Origin: Vulcanimicrobiota bacterium
Lineage (GTDB): Bacteria > Vulcanimicrobiota > Xenobia > Xenobiales > JADMJV01
Assembly: GCA_019637395.1 (NCBI GenBank)
Contig: JAHBVR010000007.1
Span: 1 to 64,000 of the forward strand
Direction of reading: 5' to 3'
DNA: 64,000 bases
The notes below the pieces were generated by a model, which saw only the letters and a list, made by a program, of their open reading frames with translations, was not told the origin of the DNA and searched no databases. Position numbers and translations under genes: made by a program. Below are positions 16,177 to 24,152 of the stretch, piece after piece. How positions within the stretch are numbered: the first letter of the stretch is position 1; the number at the start of each line of letters is the position of its first letter.

Positions 16177-17464
16177 GTAACTCGATGTGTCCGGTCTGCG
16201 GAAAAAAATCGCAGGCCACCGCTTTCTCGAGGCGATAGGCCGACTCGAGCTGAGCCAGCTCGGCCAGGAAGCGGTCCGGATTGCAGGAAATATAGAAAAC
16301 CTCCGGCGGGCCCTCGGAAATCAACCTCTGCAAGAGGCGGGGGTGACAGCCACTGCGCGGCGGGTCGACCACGGCCGCGGAAAACTCGGCCCAATGAGTC
16401 CAATCCTCGCTGGCAGAGACGTGAAATTCGGCACTACGGCCCATTTCCGCGGCGCAACGCCGGGCATCCTCGATGGCCGGCGCCACATTTTCCACCCCTA
16501 CCAGCCGGCACTCGGGAGGCGCCACGTAAAGACCGATGCTGCCGATACCGCAATATAGATCAAGCAAACTGGCCGGCTGCAAAGGCGACAGCCAGGCCTT
16601 GAGCTGGTCCAGCAGCAGCCGGTAAGCGGGCGGATTGCTCTGAAAAAACGAGCGCCAGCCCAGACGAAAAGTGAGCGGGCCCAAGCTCTGCTCGATGCGT
16701 TCGCGACCGGCCAGCAGATGCTCGTGTTCCGGCACGATAGCGCCGGCCGTCGAGCTCTGCTCGACCCAGAGCAACCCCGCCGCCCCTGCGATGCGGCTCT
16801 GCCAGTCCCGCACCAGCTCGGGCTCCAGTCCGGTGCGCGTGACCAACAAAAGCAACCATTCTCCCGGTGTAAAATCCTGGTTGTTGGCCTGGCGCAGCAA
16901 CAAGTAGCGCAAATCGCCCTGCTGAGTGCGGGCATCCCAGCCACTCAAACGGTGCTCGAGCATCCACTGGCGGGTAGCGGCCAGCGCCTGGTGGTGAGCG
17001 GGCGGGGCAATCCAGCAGCGCTCCACCGGAACCACCCGGTCAAAGCAACCGCGCCGGTGAAACCCCAGCTCTTGCCGGGCAAAGCTGAACTCGACTTTGG
17101 TGCGATAATGAAAAGGCTGCGGCGAGGCCAGCGCCGGCAGAATCTCGCAGGAATCGGGCAACTGGCGGTAGATCCGTTCGCTCTTGAGCTGCAACTGGGT
17201 GGCTTCGTCCAGATGCTGCAGGGTGCAGCCGCCGCACGGTCCAAAATGCTGACAGCGAGCTTCCCGCCGGCGCGGATGCGGTTCGAGCACACGCTGCAGC
17301 CAGAGGTTGCGCCGGCTGCCCAGCTGGATCTCGATCTCTTCGCCGGGTAGCGGGCCAAACAGCTCCAGGCCGGTTCGGGGGTGGCTCTCCACCCGGACGC
17401 GCGCCAAACCTTTGGAAGTCAGACCCTGGGCCTGAGCCGGCAACAGTTTGGCTTCGCGTCTCAT
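16154..17464 (-). CDS. 23S rRNA (uracil-5-)-methyltransferase RlmD/RumA type
   Basis: The 436-aa protein is a TrmA/RumA-family SAM-dependent RNA methyltransferase. It has a TRAM-like N-terminal barrel (GLARVRVESHPRTGLELFGP) and a 4Fe-4S cysteine set (ARCQHFGPCGGCTLQ plus a later cysteine near VVPVERCWI). The SAM motif is in LLDLYCGIGSIGLYVAPPEC, and the substrate loop is AAVVDPPRSGCHPRLLQRLI. The catalytic cysteine is in YISCNPDRF, and the base is the Glu in GHIELLAWL. It should methylate a uridine of 23S rRNA; whether U1939 or U747 cannot be told. It is divergent from the NUDIX-MBL gene. Confidence 0.9.
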   Translation of the reverse strand: MRREAKLLPAQAQGLTSKGLARVRVESHPRTGLELFGPLPGEEIEIQLGSRRNLWLQRVLEPHPRRREARCQHFGPCGGCTLQHLDEATQLQLKSERIYRQLPDSCEILPALASPQPFHYRTKVEFSFARQELGFHRRGCFDRVVPVERCWIAPPAHHQALAATRQWMLEHRLSGWDARTQQGDLRYLLLRQANNQDFTPGEWLLLLVTRTGLEPELVRDWQSRIAGAAGLLWVEQSSTAGAIVPEHEHLLAGRERIEQSLGPLTFRLGWRSFFQSNPPAYRLLLDQLKAWLSPLQPASLLDLYCGIGSIGLYVAPPECRLVGVENVAPAIEDARRCAAEMGRSAEFHVSASEDWTHWAEFSAAVVDPPRSGCHPRLLQRLISEGPPEVFYISCNPDRFLAELAQLESAYRLEKAVACDFFPQTGHIELLAWLRRL

Positions 17465-17504
17465 GGCGCAAGGTTTTTGCAGCTCCGGCGGTCAACCTGC
17501 CGGG

Positions 17505-18857
17505 ATGTCGAAAGTCCGTCCCGCCGCCGGAGTCATCCCGGTTCGCCGCCAGGCCGACCACTGGCAAGTCTACCTGGTGCAGAGAGGCCGCCACGGACGT
17601 TTCTTCCCCGGCTTTCACGCCTTCCCGGGAGGAGTCCAGGAAGGGCATGACGCGGACTTGCTCCAGTGCGCCGCGCGCGAACTCTGGGAAGAATGCGGCC
17701 TCTGGATCGGCCCGGTGCAGCCCAACCCGGGGCTGCGCCAGGAGTGGCTGAGCGGCCACCTGCCCTGGAGCGAAGTCACCGACCTGTACCCTTTGCACCG
17801 GGAGCAGTTGCTTCCAGCCGGCGTGCGCACCACTCCCGACTACGCTCTGGTGCGTTTTCGCGCCCAGTTCTACCTGTGGGACTGTCCGACACGCCAACTG
17901 GCGGAAGTCTGGCCGGGCGAGCTGGAAGAAGGTCGCTGGTGGTGCCTGGAAGAGGCTCTGGCCGCCTGGCGGCACGGCCAAATCTTCCTGGCCCCTCCCA
18001 CCCAGGACAGTTTGACGGGCCTGAGTGAAAGCACCACTCTGGAGGAAGCGGCCGCGCGCCTGAGCGGCTATCCCGAAGACACCGCCGATCCCATCCGGAT
18101 CATGCCGGGAGTCAGCTATGTTCCGCTCATCACGCCAACCCTGCCGCCGGCGCGCCACACGCTCTGTTTCTTGCTGGGCCATGAAAAAGTCTTGCTGGTC
18201 GATCCGGGACCTGCCGATCTCGAGCAGATGGCCCGGGTGGAAAAGCTGGCCCCCCAGGTGCAGGCGGTGCTGCTCACCCATCATCATCCCGACCACGTGA
18301 GCGGAGTGGCTCGTTGCCGCCAGCTGGGCTGGCCCATCTGGGCTCATCGGCGCACCGGCGAACTGCTGGACCTGGTTCTGGACCGAGAAATTGAAGATGG
18401 TCAGGTGCTGGGCGATTGGACCGCTCTGCACACGCCCGGCCACGCCTCCGGGCACCTGGCGCTCTGGCACGACGGCTGGAAAGTCTTGCTCTGCGGTGAC
18501 CTGGCCAGCGGAGTCAGCACCATCCTGGTGCCGGCGCCCGACGGCAACATGGGGGACTATCTGGAAAGCCTGCGCCGCTGCCAAAACTTAAAACCCAAGC
18601 TGGTGCTTCCCAGCCACGGCGGGCCTTTCGGACCGGGCAGCGACCTGCTCGGCCAAACTCTGAAGCATCGCCTGGAAAGAGAATCGCGCGTGCTGCAGGC
18701 GCTCGGAGGCACCCTGGAACAGGTGCTGGCGGTGGCCTACGCCGACGTCAGCGGCCCGCCCCTGGAATATGCCCGCATCTCGTTGCTGGCCCATCTGGAG
18801 AAACTGCGGCGGGACGGCAAAGCTCAACTGGCCGGCGAGCGCTGGCTGCCGGCGTAA
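17505..18857 (+). CDS. NUDIX hydrolase fused to a metallo-beta-lactamase-fold hydrolase
   Basis: I start at 17505 (MSKVRPAAGVIPVRRQADHW) so that it does not overlap the divergent rRNA methyltransferase; an ATG at 17448 is the alternative. Residues 1-190 form a NUDIX domain (FFPGFHAFPGGVQEG, then CAARELWEECGL as the core of the Nudix box, with longer spacing as in NUDT19-like enzymes). Residues 200-450 form an MBL-fold domain: VLLTHHHPDHVSG supplies the zinc ligands, followed by ALHTPGHASGHLAL, LLCGDLASG and VLPSHGGPFGPG, as in LACTB2-like hydrolases. A short DNA-binding-like helical tail follows. The substrate of either half is unknown. Confidence 0.85.
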   Translation: MSKVRPAAGVIPVRRQADHWQVYLVQRGRHGRFFPGFHAFPGGVQEGHDADLLQCAARELWEECGLWIGPVQPNPGLRQEWLSGHLPWSEVTDLYPLHREQLLPAGVRTTPDYALVRFRAQFYLWDCPTRQLAEVWPGELEEGRWWCLEEALAAWRHGQIFLAPPTQDSLTGLSESTTLEEAAARLSGYPEDTADPIRIMPGVSYVPLITPTLPPARHTLCFLLGHEKVLLVDPGPADLEQMARVEKLAPQVQAVLLTHHHPDHVSGVARCRQLGWPIWAHRRTGELLDLVLDREIEDGQVLGDWTALHTPGHASGHLALWHDGWKVLLCGDLASGVSTILVPAPDGNMGDYLESLRRCQNLKPKLVLPSHGGPFGPGSDLLGQTLKHRLERESRVLQALGGTLEQVLAVAYADVSGPPLEYARISLLAHLEKLRRDGKAQLAGERWLPA

Positions 18858-19891
18858 CACTGCTGGGGCGGCGGCTCCGCCTCCAACCAGGGCAATGACC
18901 ACTGGCAGGCCCAGTTCAGCCAGGAAATCGGCCTTTTGACACGACGGCCGCGGTAGTCCCGTTCGATGCGCACATAGACATGCTCCATCCAGCCCAAGCG
19001 CGCATCGGTCATCAACAAACGCTTGCGCGGCTCGTATTCCAGCGAGAAATCCGGGCTGAGCAACCCCTGCAGCGCCTCCCAGAGCCGGTCACGCACCGAA
19101 AAAGAAAGCAGCAAACATTTACCGCCCGGCGCCAGGTACTCGTCCAACCCTTCCACCGCGCGCAGAGTGAGGGCGGCCGGGTCCTGTCCCCCATAGGCAT
19201 AGAGCAGGTCGGAAGCCACCGGCAGAGCCGGTGGATTGCCCACCACGTAGTCGAACTGACCGCGCGCCGCCGACCACATGTCGCTAAAATCGTAACGGCA
19301 GGGTAAGTCCGCTCGATTGAGCTGATGGTTCAGGCGGGCCAGCTCGAGCGATTGAACATTGTAGTCCAAGCCTACGATTTCTTCGAAACCATCGGGCAGG
19401 CTCAAGCCCACCACACCGCAGCCGCAGCACAGATCGGCCGCCCGGCCCCGCCCCCGCTCCCGCAGCCACTGCCAGGAAGACTCGATGAGCAGACCCGAAT
19501 CGTCCCCCAGGTAGACAAATTCTCCGGGCGAACGGCCCAGGATGGAACTGATGATTTGACGCAGACCGGCTTTGGTCCAAAGCGGAGAGATCTGCCAGAG
19601 CGCCCGGCCGTCTTCCAGCAGACCAGGCCAGTGGGGCAGTTCCAGCTGCTGATGCAGGTAAAAAGCTCGGTAGATTTTCTGGCAGGCCGGGGAGACCTGG
19701 CGTAAAAAGCGACCAGGGTGGGAGTGAGCCCCCAAAGGAAGCGGCCGGCCGGCGCGCAAACGTCGCTCATAGCGGAGATTTTGCACAGGACAGACCCGCC
19801 CGGTGGTAAAAGCGGGAATGCCGCAGGCCTGGTAGTAGCCGTTTTGGTGCAACCAGTCAGAAAGCTCTTGGAGGGGAAATGAAAACGGCAT
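18824..19891 (-). CDS. HemK/PrmC-like class I methyltransferase
   Basis: The likely start at 19891 gives MPFSFPLQELSDWLHQNGYY. The protein has a mixed N-terminal domain and a SAM-binding domain: GRAADLCCGCGVVGLSLPDG, then EEIVGLDYNVQSLELARLNH, then the NPP motif in FDYVVGNPPALPVASDLLYA. N-P-P-x methyltransferases modify the amide or exocyclic nitrogen of proteins or nucleic acids. This one is longer than PrmC and has a basic C-terminus, resembling the N5-glutamine/RNA methyltransferase-like paralogs. The last 12 codons overlap the convergent NUDIX-MBL gene. Its start codon shares two bases with the divergent gene at 19890. Confidence 0.75.
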   Translation of the reverse strand: MPFSFPLQELSDWLHQNGYYQACGIPAFTTGRVCPVQNLRYERRLRAGRPLPLGAHSHPGRFLRQVSPACQKIYRAFYLHQQLELPHWPGLLEDGRALWQISPLWTKAGLRQIISSILGRSPGEFVYLGDDSGLLIESSWQWLRERGRGRAADLCCGCGVVGLSLPDGFEEIVGLDYNVQSLELARLNHQLNRADLPCRYDFSDMWSAARGQFDYVVGNPPALPVASDLLYAYGGQDPAALTLRAVEGLDEYLAPGGKCLLLSFSVRDRLWEALQGLLSPDFSLEYEPRKRLLMTDARLGWMEHVYVRIERDYRGRRVKRPISWLNWACQWSLPWLEAEPPPQQCYAGSQRSPAS

Positions 19892-20942
19892 GAGCGGGCG
19901 CTTCAAGAAAGCCTCCGGGGATTTCCCCCCGAGCGAAGCCTGTTTGGAGATGGGCCTGGGGGAACGTCTCTGGCAGGAGTTGTGCGCAGGCAACGGCGCG
20001 GCCTGGTGGCATCGTCTGCAGGGCGTGAACCAGCAATTACTCAAAGCTTACGGTTTGCCGCTGCCCGGTTTGCGCCTGGACCGGGCCACCGACCTGGAAC
20101 CCAACGCTTACCGCTTCCGCCTGGCCGGCGGGCCCTGGGAGCAAGGTTTGCTCTACCCGGGGCGCTGGTTTGCCACCGGCGACCCGGAAGCCGTTTCGCT
20201 GCTGATGGGCGAACTCGGCCACGAACCCGTCTACGGCCTGGAGGGACGCTGGATTCCCGAATCTCGCGCCGAAGGCGCCGCCGCCCTGGGTTGCCATTTA
20301 CTCACGGCGGAAGCGCTCTGGGTGGGGCATCTCTGCGACCGCGTGGAGAACCGGCTGAATCTCTGCTTGAGCGCCGAATGGCTGCAGCGCCGCCTGAAAC
20401 ACCTGGGTCTGAAATCCCCTGGGACCGGCTTTCTGCAAGTATTGCGCCAGCTGCTGGAGGAACGCTGCACCATCGCTCCCCTGGAAACGCTGGCCCAGGC
20501 CTACCGCGGCGCCCGCGGCGCCGCCGGCAGGCTGCGGGCCGCGCGCCTGGCTCTGGGGCCGCGGCTGGCCACTCCCTGGCTGAATGAGCATGATGCTCTG
20601 GTGGCCGTGACTTTGACGGAAACGACCAGCCGGCGACTGCGCCAGGAACTGAAACGAGCGGGCGGGCCCGAGCAATGGTTTTTAGGGCTCTTCCTGGGCC
20701 AGTTGCGCGAAGAACTGGAATGGGCGCTGCAGGAACATGGAGTGGTGGCGCTGGTGGTCGCTTCCGATCTGCGCCGGGACCTGTTTGAACTCTTGCCCTT
20801 TGAGCTGCGCCGCACGCCCGTGCTCTCGTTCGAAGAGCTTCCCGTGGACGCCGATCTGGAAACGGTGGGCCAGGTGGGCTCCCGCCTCCACCCCCTGGCC
20901 GGGGCCTGGCCGCGCCGGCGCCTGGATGTAAACGGCTTGTAA
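19890..20942 (+). CDS. Stand-alone FlhA/SctV (FHIPEP) cytoplasmic domain protein
   Basis: The 350-aa product matches the cytoplasmic half of the type III export gate from its first conserved strand. ACLEMGLGERLWQE corresponds to the 'PLELELG' strand. LPGLRLDRATDLEPNAYRFR is the R-D..L-x-P-N-x-Y signature. GHEPVYGLEGRWIPES is the 'dP..Gl.a.Wi' segment, and LQVLRQLLEERCTIAPLETL is 'vL..LL.E.v.ir.l'. It ends with VVASDLRRDLFELLPFELRR and PVLSFEELPVDADLETVGQV. The roughly 300-residue transmembrane half of FlhA/SctV is absent, and no other flagellar or type III gene is present. In the full systems this domain forms the nonameric ring that receives export substrates; here its partner is unknown. 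Confidence 0.75.
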   Translation: MSGRFKKASGDFPPSEACLEMGLGERLWQELCAGNGAAWWHRLQGVNQQLLKAYGLPLPGLRLDRATDLEPNAYRFRLAGGPWEQGLLYPGRWFATGDPEAVSLLMGELGHEPVYGLEGRWIPESRAEGAAALGCHLLTAEALWVGHLCDRVENRLNLCLSAEWLQRRLKHLGLKSPGTGFLQVLRQLLEERCTIAPLETLAQAYRGARGAAGRLRAARLALGPRLATPWLNEHDALVAVTLTETTSRRLRQELKRAGGPEQWFLGLFLGQLREELEWALQEHGVVALVVASDLRRDLFELLPFELRRTPVLSFEELPVDADLETVGQVGSRLHPLAGAWPRRRLDVNGL

Positions 20943-21017
20943 ACTTGTCTTTTCAGTACCTTTTCAGTCCCCTGCAGTAGATTACTGGAGAAGAAATAGG
21001 AAAGACTGTAAACGACG

Positions 21018-21209
21018 ATGATTCAAGACTCCAATAGAAATGCGTTCAGCTCGGCTTACCTGCCCCCCAGCCTGCCGCAGGCGATCGCTTCCCAAAACGG
21101 CAAAGAACCCATCGACCTGTTGATGGGCGACACCGGCACTCTGGTGTGGTGCGAACGCCCCCCGTCTCTCAAAGAGTTCCTGCAGGCCACCAGCAACTAC
21201 GCGGGGTAG
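21018..21209 (+). CDS. Hypothetical 63-aa protein
   Basis: The ATG at 21018 opens a short frame (MIQDSNRNAFSSAYLPPSLP, then DLLMGDTGTLVWCERPPSLK). A weak AGGAAAG lies upstream. The sequence is soluble with one cysteine and shows no family pattern. It sits 40 bases before the DUF482 gene and may share its transcript. It may be real but is short. Confidence 0.35.
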   Translation: MIQDSNRNAFSSAYLPPSLPQAIASQNGKEPIDLLMGDTGTLVWCERPPSLKEFLQATSNYAG

Positions 21210-21249
21210 CCCCCCTGGAACACAAGGGAGGGCCTAGAACACGAAGTAA

Positions 21250-22419
21250 GTGGACAAACATTTTCCTCTAGTCAATCGAATCGATACGATTCATCAGGTC
21301 GAAGCCCCGGATTGGAACGCCTGCGCAGGTCCTGAGCACCCGTTTCTCTGGCATCAATTCTTCGCCTGTATGGAAGACAGCGGCACGGCTTGCCCCGAAA
21401 CCGGATGGCAGCCGTGCCATTTGCTTTTCCGTCGCGAGGGCAAGATTCGCGGGATCAGCCCCCTGTTCCTCAAGGTTCACTCCGAGGGCGAGTTCGTTTT
21501 TGACTACGGCTGGGCTTCCGCCTACGAACGCGCCGGCGGCTCCTACTATCCCAAACTCCAATCGGCCGTGCCCTACACCCCCGTGCCGGGCCCACGTTTC
21601 TTGATTCATCCGGACGACCCCGACCCCCAACAAGTGCGCCAGTATCTACGCCAGGCTCAGGTTTCTTTAGCTCAGGGATTGCGCGTTTCCTCATTACACA
21701 CCACCTTCTGCAGCGTGGAGGAATATGAGGAAGGCGGCAAAGCTCGCTGGCTGCCGCGCCTGGGCATCCAGTTCCACTTTGAAAACCGAGGCTACCGGGA
21801 CTTTGCGGCTTTTACGGCCGAACTTTCGGCCCGCAAGCGCAAGGCCGTGCTCAAAGAGCGCCGCGAGGGACAGCGCGACCTCGTCATCCAGGCCGTTTCC
21901 GGCACCGATCTAAAAGAAGAGCACCTGGACTTGCTTTTCCGCTGCTACACGGACACTTGCAGCCGGAAGTGGGGCCGGGCCGCCCTCACTCGTGAGTTCT
22001 TCTTCATGCTGGGCCAGAGAATGCCCGAGCAAGTGGTGCTCATGCTGGCCTCGCGTCACGGCAAGTACCTGGCGGCGGCGCTCAACTTTCGCGGTAGCAA
22101 GGCGCTCTTCGGACGAAATTGGGGAGCCCTCGAGGATGTCCCCTTCCTGCACTTCGAACTGTGCTACTACCAGGCCATCCAATATGCCATCGAGCACGGC
22201 CTGGAACGAGTCGAAGCCGGGGCTCAGGGATTTCACAAAGTGGCCCGCGGCTATCTTCCCCGGCTGACCTACAGTTTACACTGGATCGCCGATCCCGGCT
22301 TTCGAGCAGTGCTGGACCAGGTACTGCAGCAGGAACGAGCGGAAATCACTCAGCAACGGTTGCTCCTGGAAGAACAACACTCTCCCTATCGCAGAGGGTC
22401 AAAAATACCAGACCAATAG
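21250..22419 (+). CDS. GNAT-fold acyltransferase, DUF482/COG3146 family
   Basis: The product (389 aa, GTG start at 21250) matches the DUF482 peptidogalycan-biosynthesis-like family. It opens EAPDWNACAGPEHPFLWHQF, has GWQPCHLLFRREGKIRGISP then VFDYGWASAYERAGGSYYPK, and continues TAELSARKRKAVLKERREGQ. The acyl-CoA region is RHGKYLAAALNFRGSKALFG, then LCYYQAIQYAIEHGLERVEA and GAQGFHKVARGYLPRLTYSL. These proteins share a tandem GNAT fold with FemX-type aminoacyl transferases; the true substrate is not established. It is about normal length for the family. Confidence 0.85.
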   Translation: MDKHFPLVNRIDTIHQVEAPDWNACAGPEHPFLWHQFFACMEDSGTACPETGWQPCHLLFRREGKIRGISPLFLKVHSEGEFVFDYGWASAYERAGGSYYPKLQSAVPYTPVPGPRFLIHPDDPDPQQVRQYLRQAQVSLAQGLRVSSLHTTFCSVEEYEEGGKARWLPRLGIQFHFENRGYRDFAAFTAELSARKRKAVLKERREGQRDLVIQAVSGTDLKEEHLDLLFRCYTDTCSRKWGRAALTREFFFMLGQRMPEQVVLMLASRHGKYLAAALNFRGSKALFGRNWGALEDVPFLHFELCYYQAIQYAIEHGLERVEAGAQGFHKVARGYLPRLTYSLHWIADPGFRAVLDQVLQQERAEITQQRLLLEEQHSPYRRGSKIPDQ

Positions 22420-22482
22420 CGAAACCTTTTCTGGTCAGGCGGCGTTTCAATGCTTTACACTTAAACTGTAAGGAGGGGAGCC

Positions 22483-22905
22483 GTGACTGCAAGACTTGGT
22501 ATCCTTCAAAAATTTCAGGCCTGGATGATGGCTCTGGCCGGACGTCCGGTCGAGACCCCGGAGCCTGCCCAATCCAAAGAACAGCCTCTGTACAAGCTGT
22601 CTCGCTTGATGGTGGCCATCGCCAGCCCGCAGGGACGCCGCGGTGGAGGGACCCAGGTGATGGTGGACGCGCTCAACGAGGAGCAAATCACCTGCAAGTC
22701 CCGCGAGCTACTCCAGGAGGGCGAAAAACTGGAACTGGCCATGCTGCTGCAAGGCGTAGGCCACGTGCGCCTTCCCGTGACCGTCGAATGGGTGCTGCTG
22801 TCCAGTTTCGGTCATTCGGCCGGCCTGCACATCGAACACAACGAACAGACTCGGGAGATCATGAGCGCCTTTGTCAACCTGCTGCAAAACAATTCGCGGG
22901 GATAG
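22483..22905 (+). CDS. PilZ-like domain protein
   Basis: A strong AAGGAGGGG precedes the GTG at 22483. After a 40-residue leader the 140-aa protein has SRLMVAIASPQGRRGGGTQV, then LNEEQITCKSRELLQEGEKL and VRLPVTVEWVLLSSFGHSAG, then LHIEHNEQTREIMSAFVNLL. That is the six-strand barrel plus terminal helix of PilZ-like domains ('G..l.l.lp....i...g.V.w.......G..F'). The canonical RxxxR and D/NxSxxG cyclic-di-GMP motifs are not evident, so it may be a non-binding or variant PilZ. It lies just upstream of rpsD. Confidence 0.5.
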   Translation: MTARLGILQKFQAWMMALAGRPVETPEPAQSKEQPLYKLSRLMVAIASPQGRRGGGTQVMVDALNEEQITCKSRELLQEGEKLELAMLLQGVGHVRLPVTVEWVLLSSFGHSAGLHIEHNEQTREIMSAFVNLLQNNSRG

Positions 22906-22971
22906 AGGTTGACAGTAAACATATTTTCATGCTAACCATAACTCACTTATCGAATAGGACCGTTTTGAGTT

Positions 22972-23580
22972 ATGAATTTGCGTGGACCGAAAGCCAAGAT
23001 CTCCCGCCGCCTGGGAATCGCAGTCACCCAGAAAGTGCAGAAAATTCTCGATCGGCGCGCCTATCCGCCGGGCCAGCACGGTCCCACCACCCGCAGCCCC
23101 GAACCCAAGTCCGTCTACGGCAAGCAACTCCGCGAGAAGCAGCGCCTGCGCGCCCAATACAACGTCTCCGAGAAGCAACTTCGCGGTTACTTCCAGAAAG
23201 CCGTGCGCAGCAGCCAGCCCACCGGTGAAGCCCTGGTGGCCACCCTGGAGTCCCGCCTCGACGCCGTCATCTACCGCGCCGGCTTCGCCCGCTCGGTGTT
23301 CGCCGCTCGCCAGTATGCCGCTCACGGGCACTTCGAAGTGAACGGCCGCCGCGTCAGCATTCCCTCCATGATCCTGCGCCCGGGTGACGTTGTTCAGTTG
23401 CGGCAGAAGAGTCGCGAGTGCGCAACGTTCCAGGACCCGCGCCTGGAACAACAGACCGTGCCCGAGCACCTGCTGGTTGACCGCGGCGAGTTCAAGATCA
23501 CCGTGCAGCGCAAAGCCTCGGCCAGCGAAGCCCCGATCGTCTGCAACATCAGCATGGTGGTCGAGTTCTACAGCCGCTAA
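22972..23580 (+). CDS. rpsD: 30S ribosomal protein S4
   Basis: The 202-aa product is a complete S4. It begins MNLRGPKAKISRRLGIAVTQ with RAYPPGQHGP. The S4 RNA-binding domain is LESRLDAVIYRAGFARSVFA, then RQYAAHGHFEVNGRRVSIPS, and the C-terminal conserved tail follows (PEHLLVDRGEFKI). The first domain lacks the zinc-binding cysteines (C-minus form). It stands alone rather than in the alpha operon with rpsM, rpsK, rpoA and rplQ. A TTGACA hexamer at 22909-22914 could be the -35 of its own promoter; no clear -10 was identified. Confidence 0.97.
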   Translation: MNLRGPKAKISRRLGIAVTQKVQKILDRRAYPPGQHGPTTRSPEPKSVYGKQLREKQRLRAQYNVSEKQLRGYFQKAVRSSQPTGEALVATLESRLDAVIYRAGFARSVFAARQYAAHGHFEVNGRRVSIPSMILRPGDVVQLRQKSRECATFQDPRLEQQTVPEHLLVDRGEFKITVQRKASASEAPIVCNISMVVEFYSR

Positions 23581-23603
23581 CCCGAAAGTCCGGATCCAGG
23601 TGG

Positions 23604-23640
23604 CCTATTGTCGCTCTACCCATCGCAGAGCGACAACAGG
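23604..23640. terminator. Hairpin between convergent genes
   Basis: TTGTCGCTCT (23608-23617) pairs perfectly with AGAGCGACAA (23627-23636) across a 9-base loop, and CCT/AGG extend the stem past one mismatch. It follows rpsD and overlaps the last codons of the opposing gene, so it could end transcription from both sides. No long T-run follows. Confidence 0.5.
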
Positions 23641-23972
23641 ACCACTCCCTGTTCGGGGGTGAATTCTTCCAGCCAGCGTTGTTGGAGTTCATAGACCGGT
23701 CCTCTCCCAGGCCCCAGCCCCAGGACCTTCAGTGCTTCGGAGGGGGGCCCTGAAGTGGGTAGGGCGGGGTGGTCGGGAAGAAACTCCTTGAGGGCTTCGG
23801 CGGCGCTGGAGTGTGATTGTTGGCTGGCCAGGGCCAGGGCGGCAAGAAAGTTGAACAACAGCTTGAGATTGGCCATTTCCAGGTTGTGGAGGGGCTCCTG
23901 GGCGGGCGGGAGGCGGTAGTCCGCCAGCCACTCTTTCAAGGTAAGCAGGGTTTTCTGACGGAGGAGTTGCAC
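23616..23972 (-). CDS. Hypothetical helical protein
   Basis: The 118-aa product (MQLLRQKTLLTLKEWLADYR, then NLEMANLKLLFNFLAALALA, then PVYELQQRWLEEFTPEQGVV) is mostly helical, with a proline-rich linker. The GTG start at 23972 follows, by one base, the stop of a nine-codon frame (MNYKIHLSR, 24003-23974), which could be a leader peptide or a frameshifted true N-terminus. No family is recognised. It converges on rpsD. Confidence 0.45.
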   Translation of the reverse strand: MQLLRQKTLLTLKEWLADYRLPPAQEPLHNLEMANLKLLFNFLAALALASQQSHSSAAEALKEFLPDHPALPTSGPPSEALKVLGLGPGRGPVYELQQRWLEEFTPEQGVVLLSLCDG

Positions 23973-24013
23973 GTCAGCGGCTCAGGTGAATTTTGTAGTT
24001 CATGGTGCGCCCT

Positions 24014-24150
24014 TCAGATTGCCACAAGTGTGGGTCTGTTGTCCAGGCCGGTGTCGCGCTCCAGGCTGAAGGCCTTCTCTGGCTCTGCGAAGGCTCTCAA
24101 AGGCACCTCCTGGGTGGCGCCGTGAATCCGGCTACCATTAAGCGACGGGC
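24014..24150 (-). pseudogene. DDE transposase C-terminal remnant (IstA-like)
   Basis: The minus strand reads LNGSRIHGATQEVPLRAFAE then PEKAFSLERDTGLDNRP before a TGA at 24016-24014. The N-x-R-x-H-G-x-T..P..F..E pattern is what follows the integrase core in IS21-type IstA proteins. Only about 40 residues survive. The call is by pattern and is weak. Confidence 0.3.
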
Positions 24151-24152
24151 CG

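Noticed and set aside
16718-17350. Plus-strand frame within the rRNA methyltransferase region
   Set aside because: The minus-strand product has the full TrmA/RumA motif set, so the plus-strand reading is a shadow.
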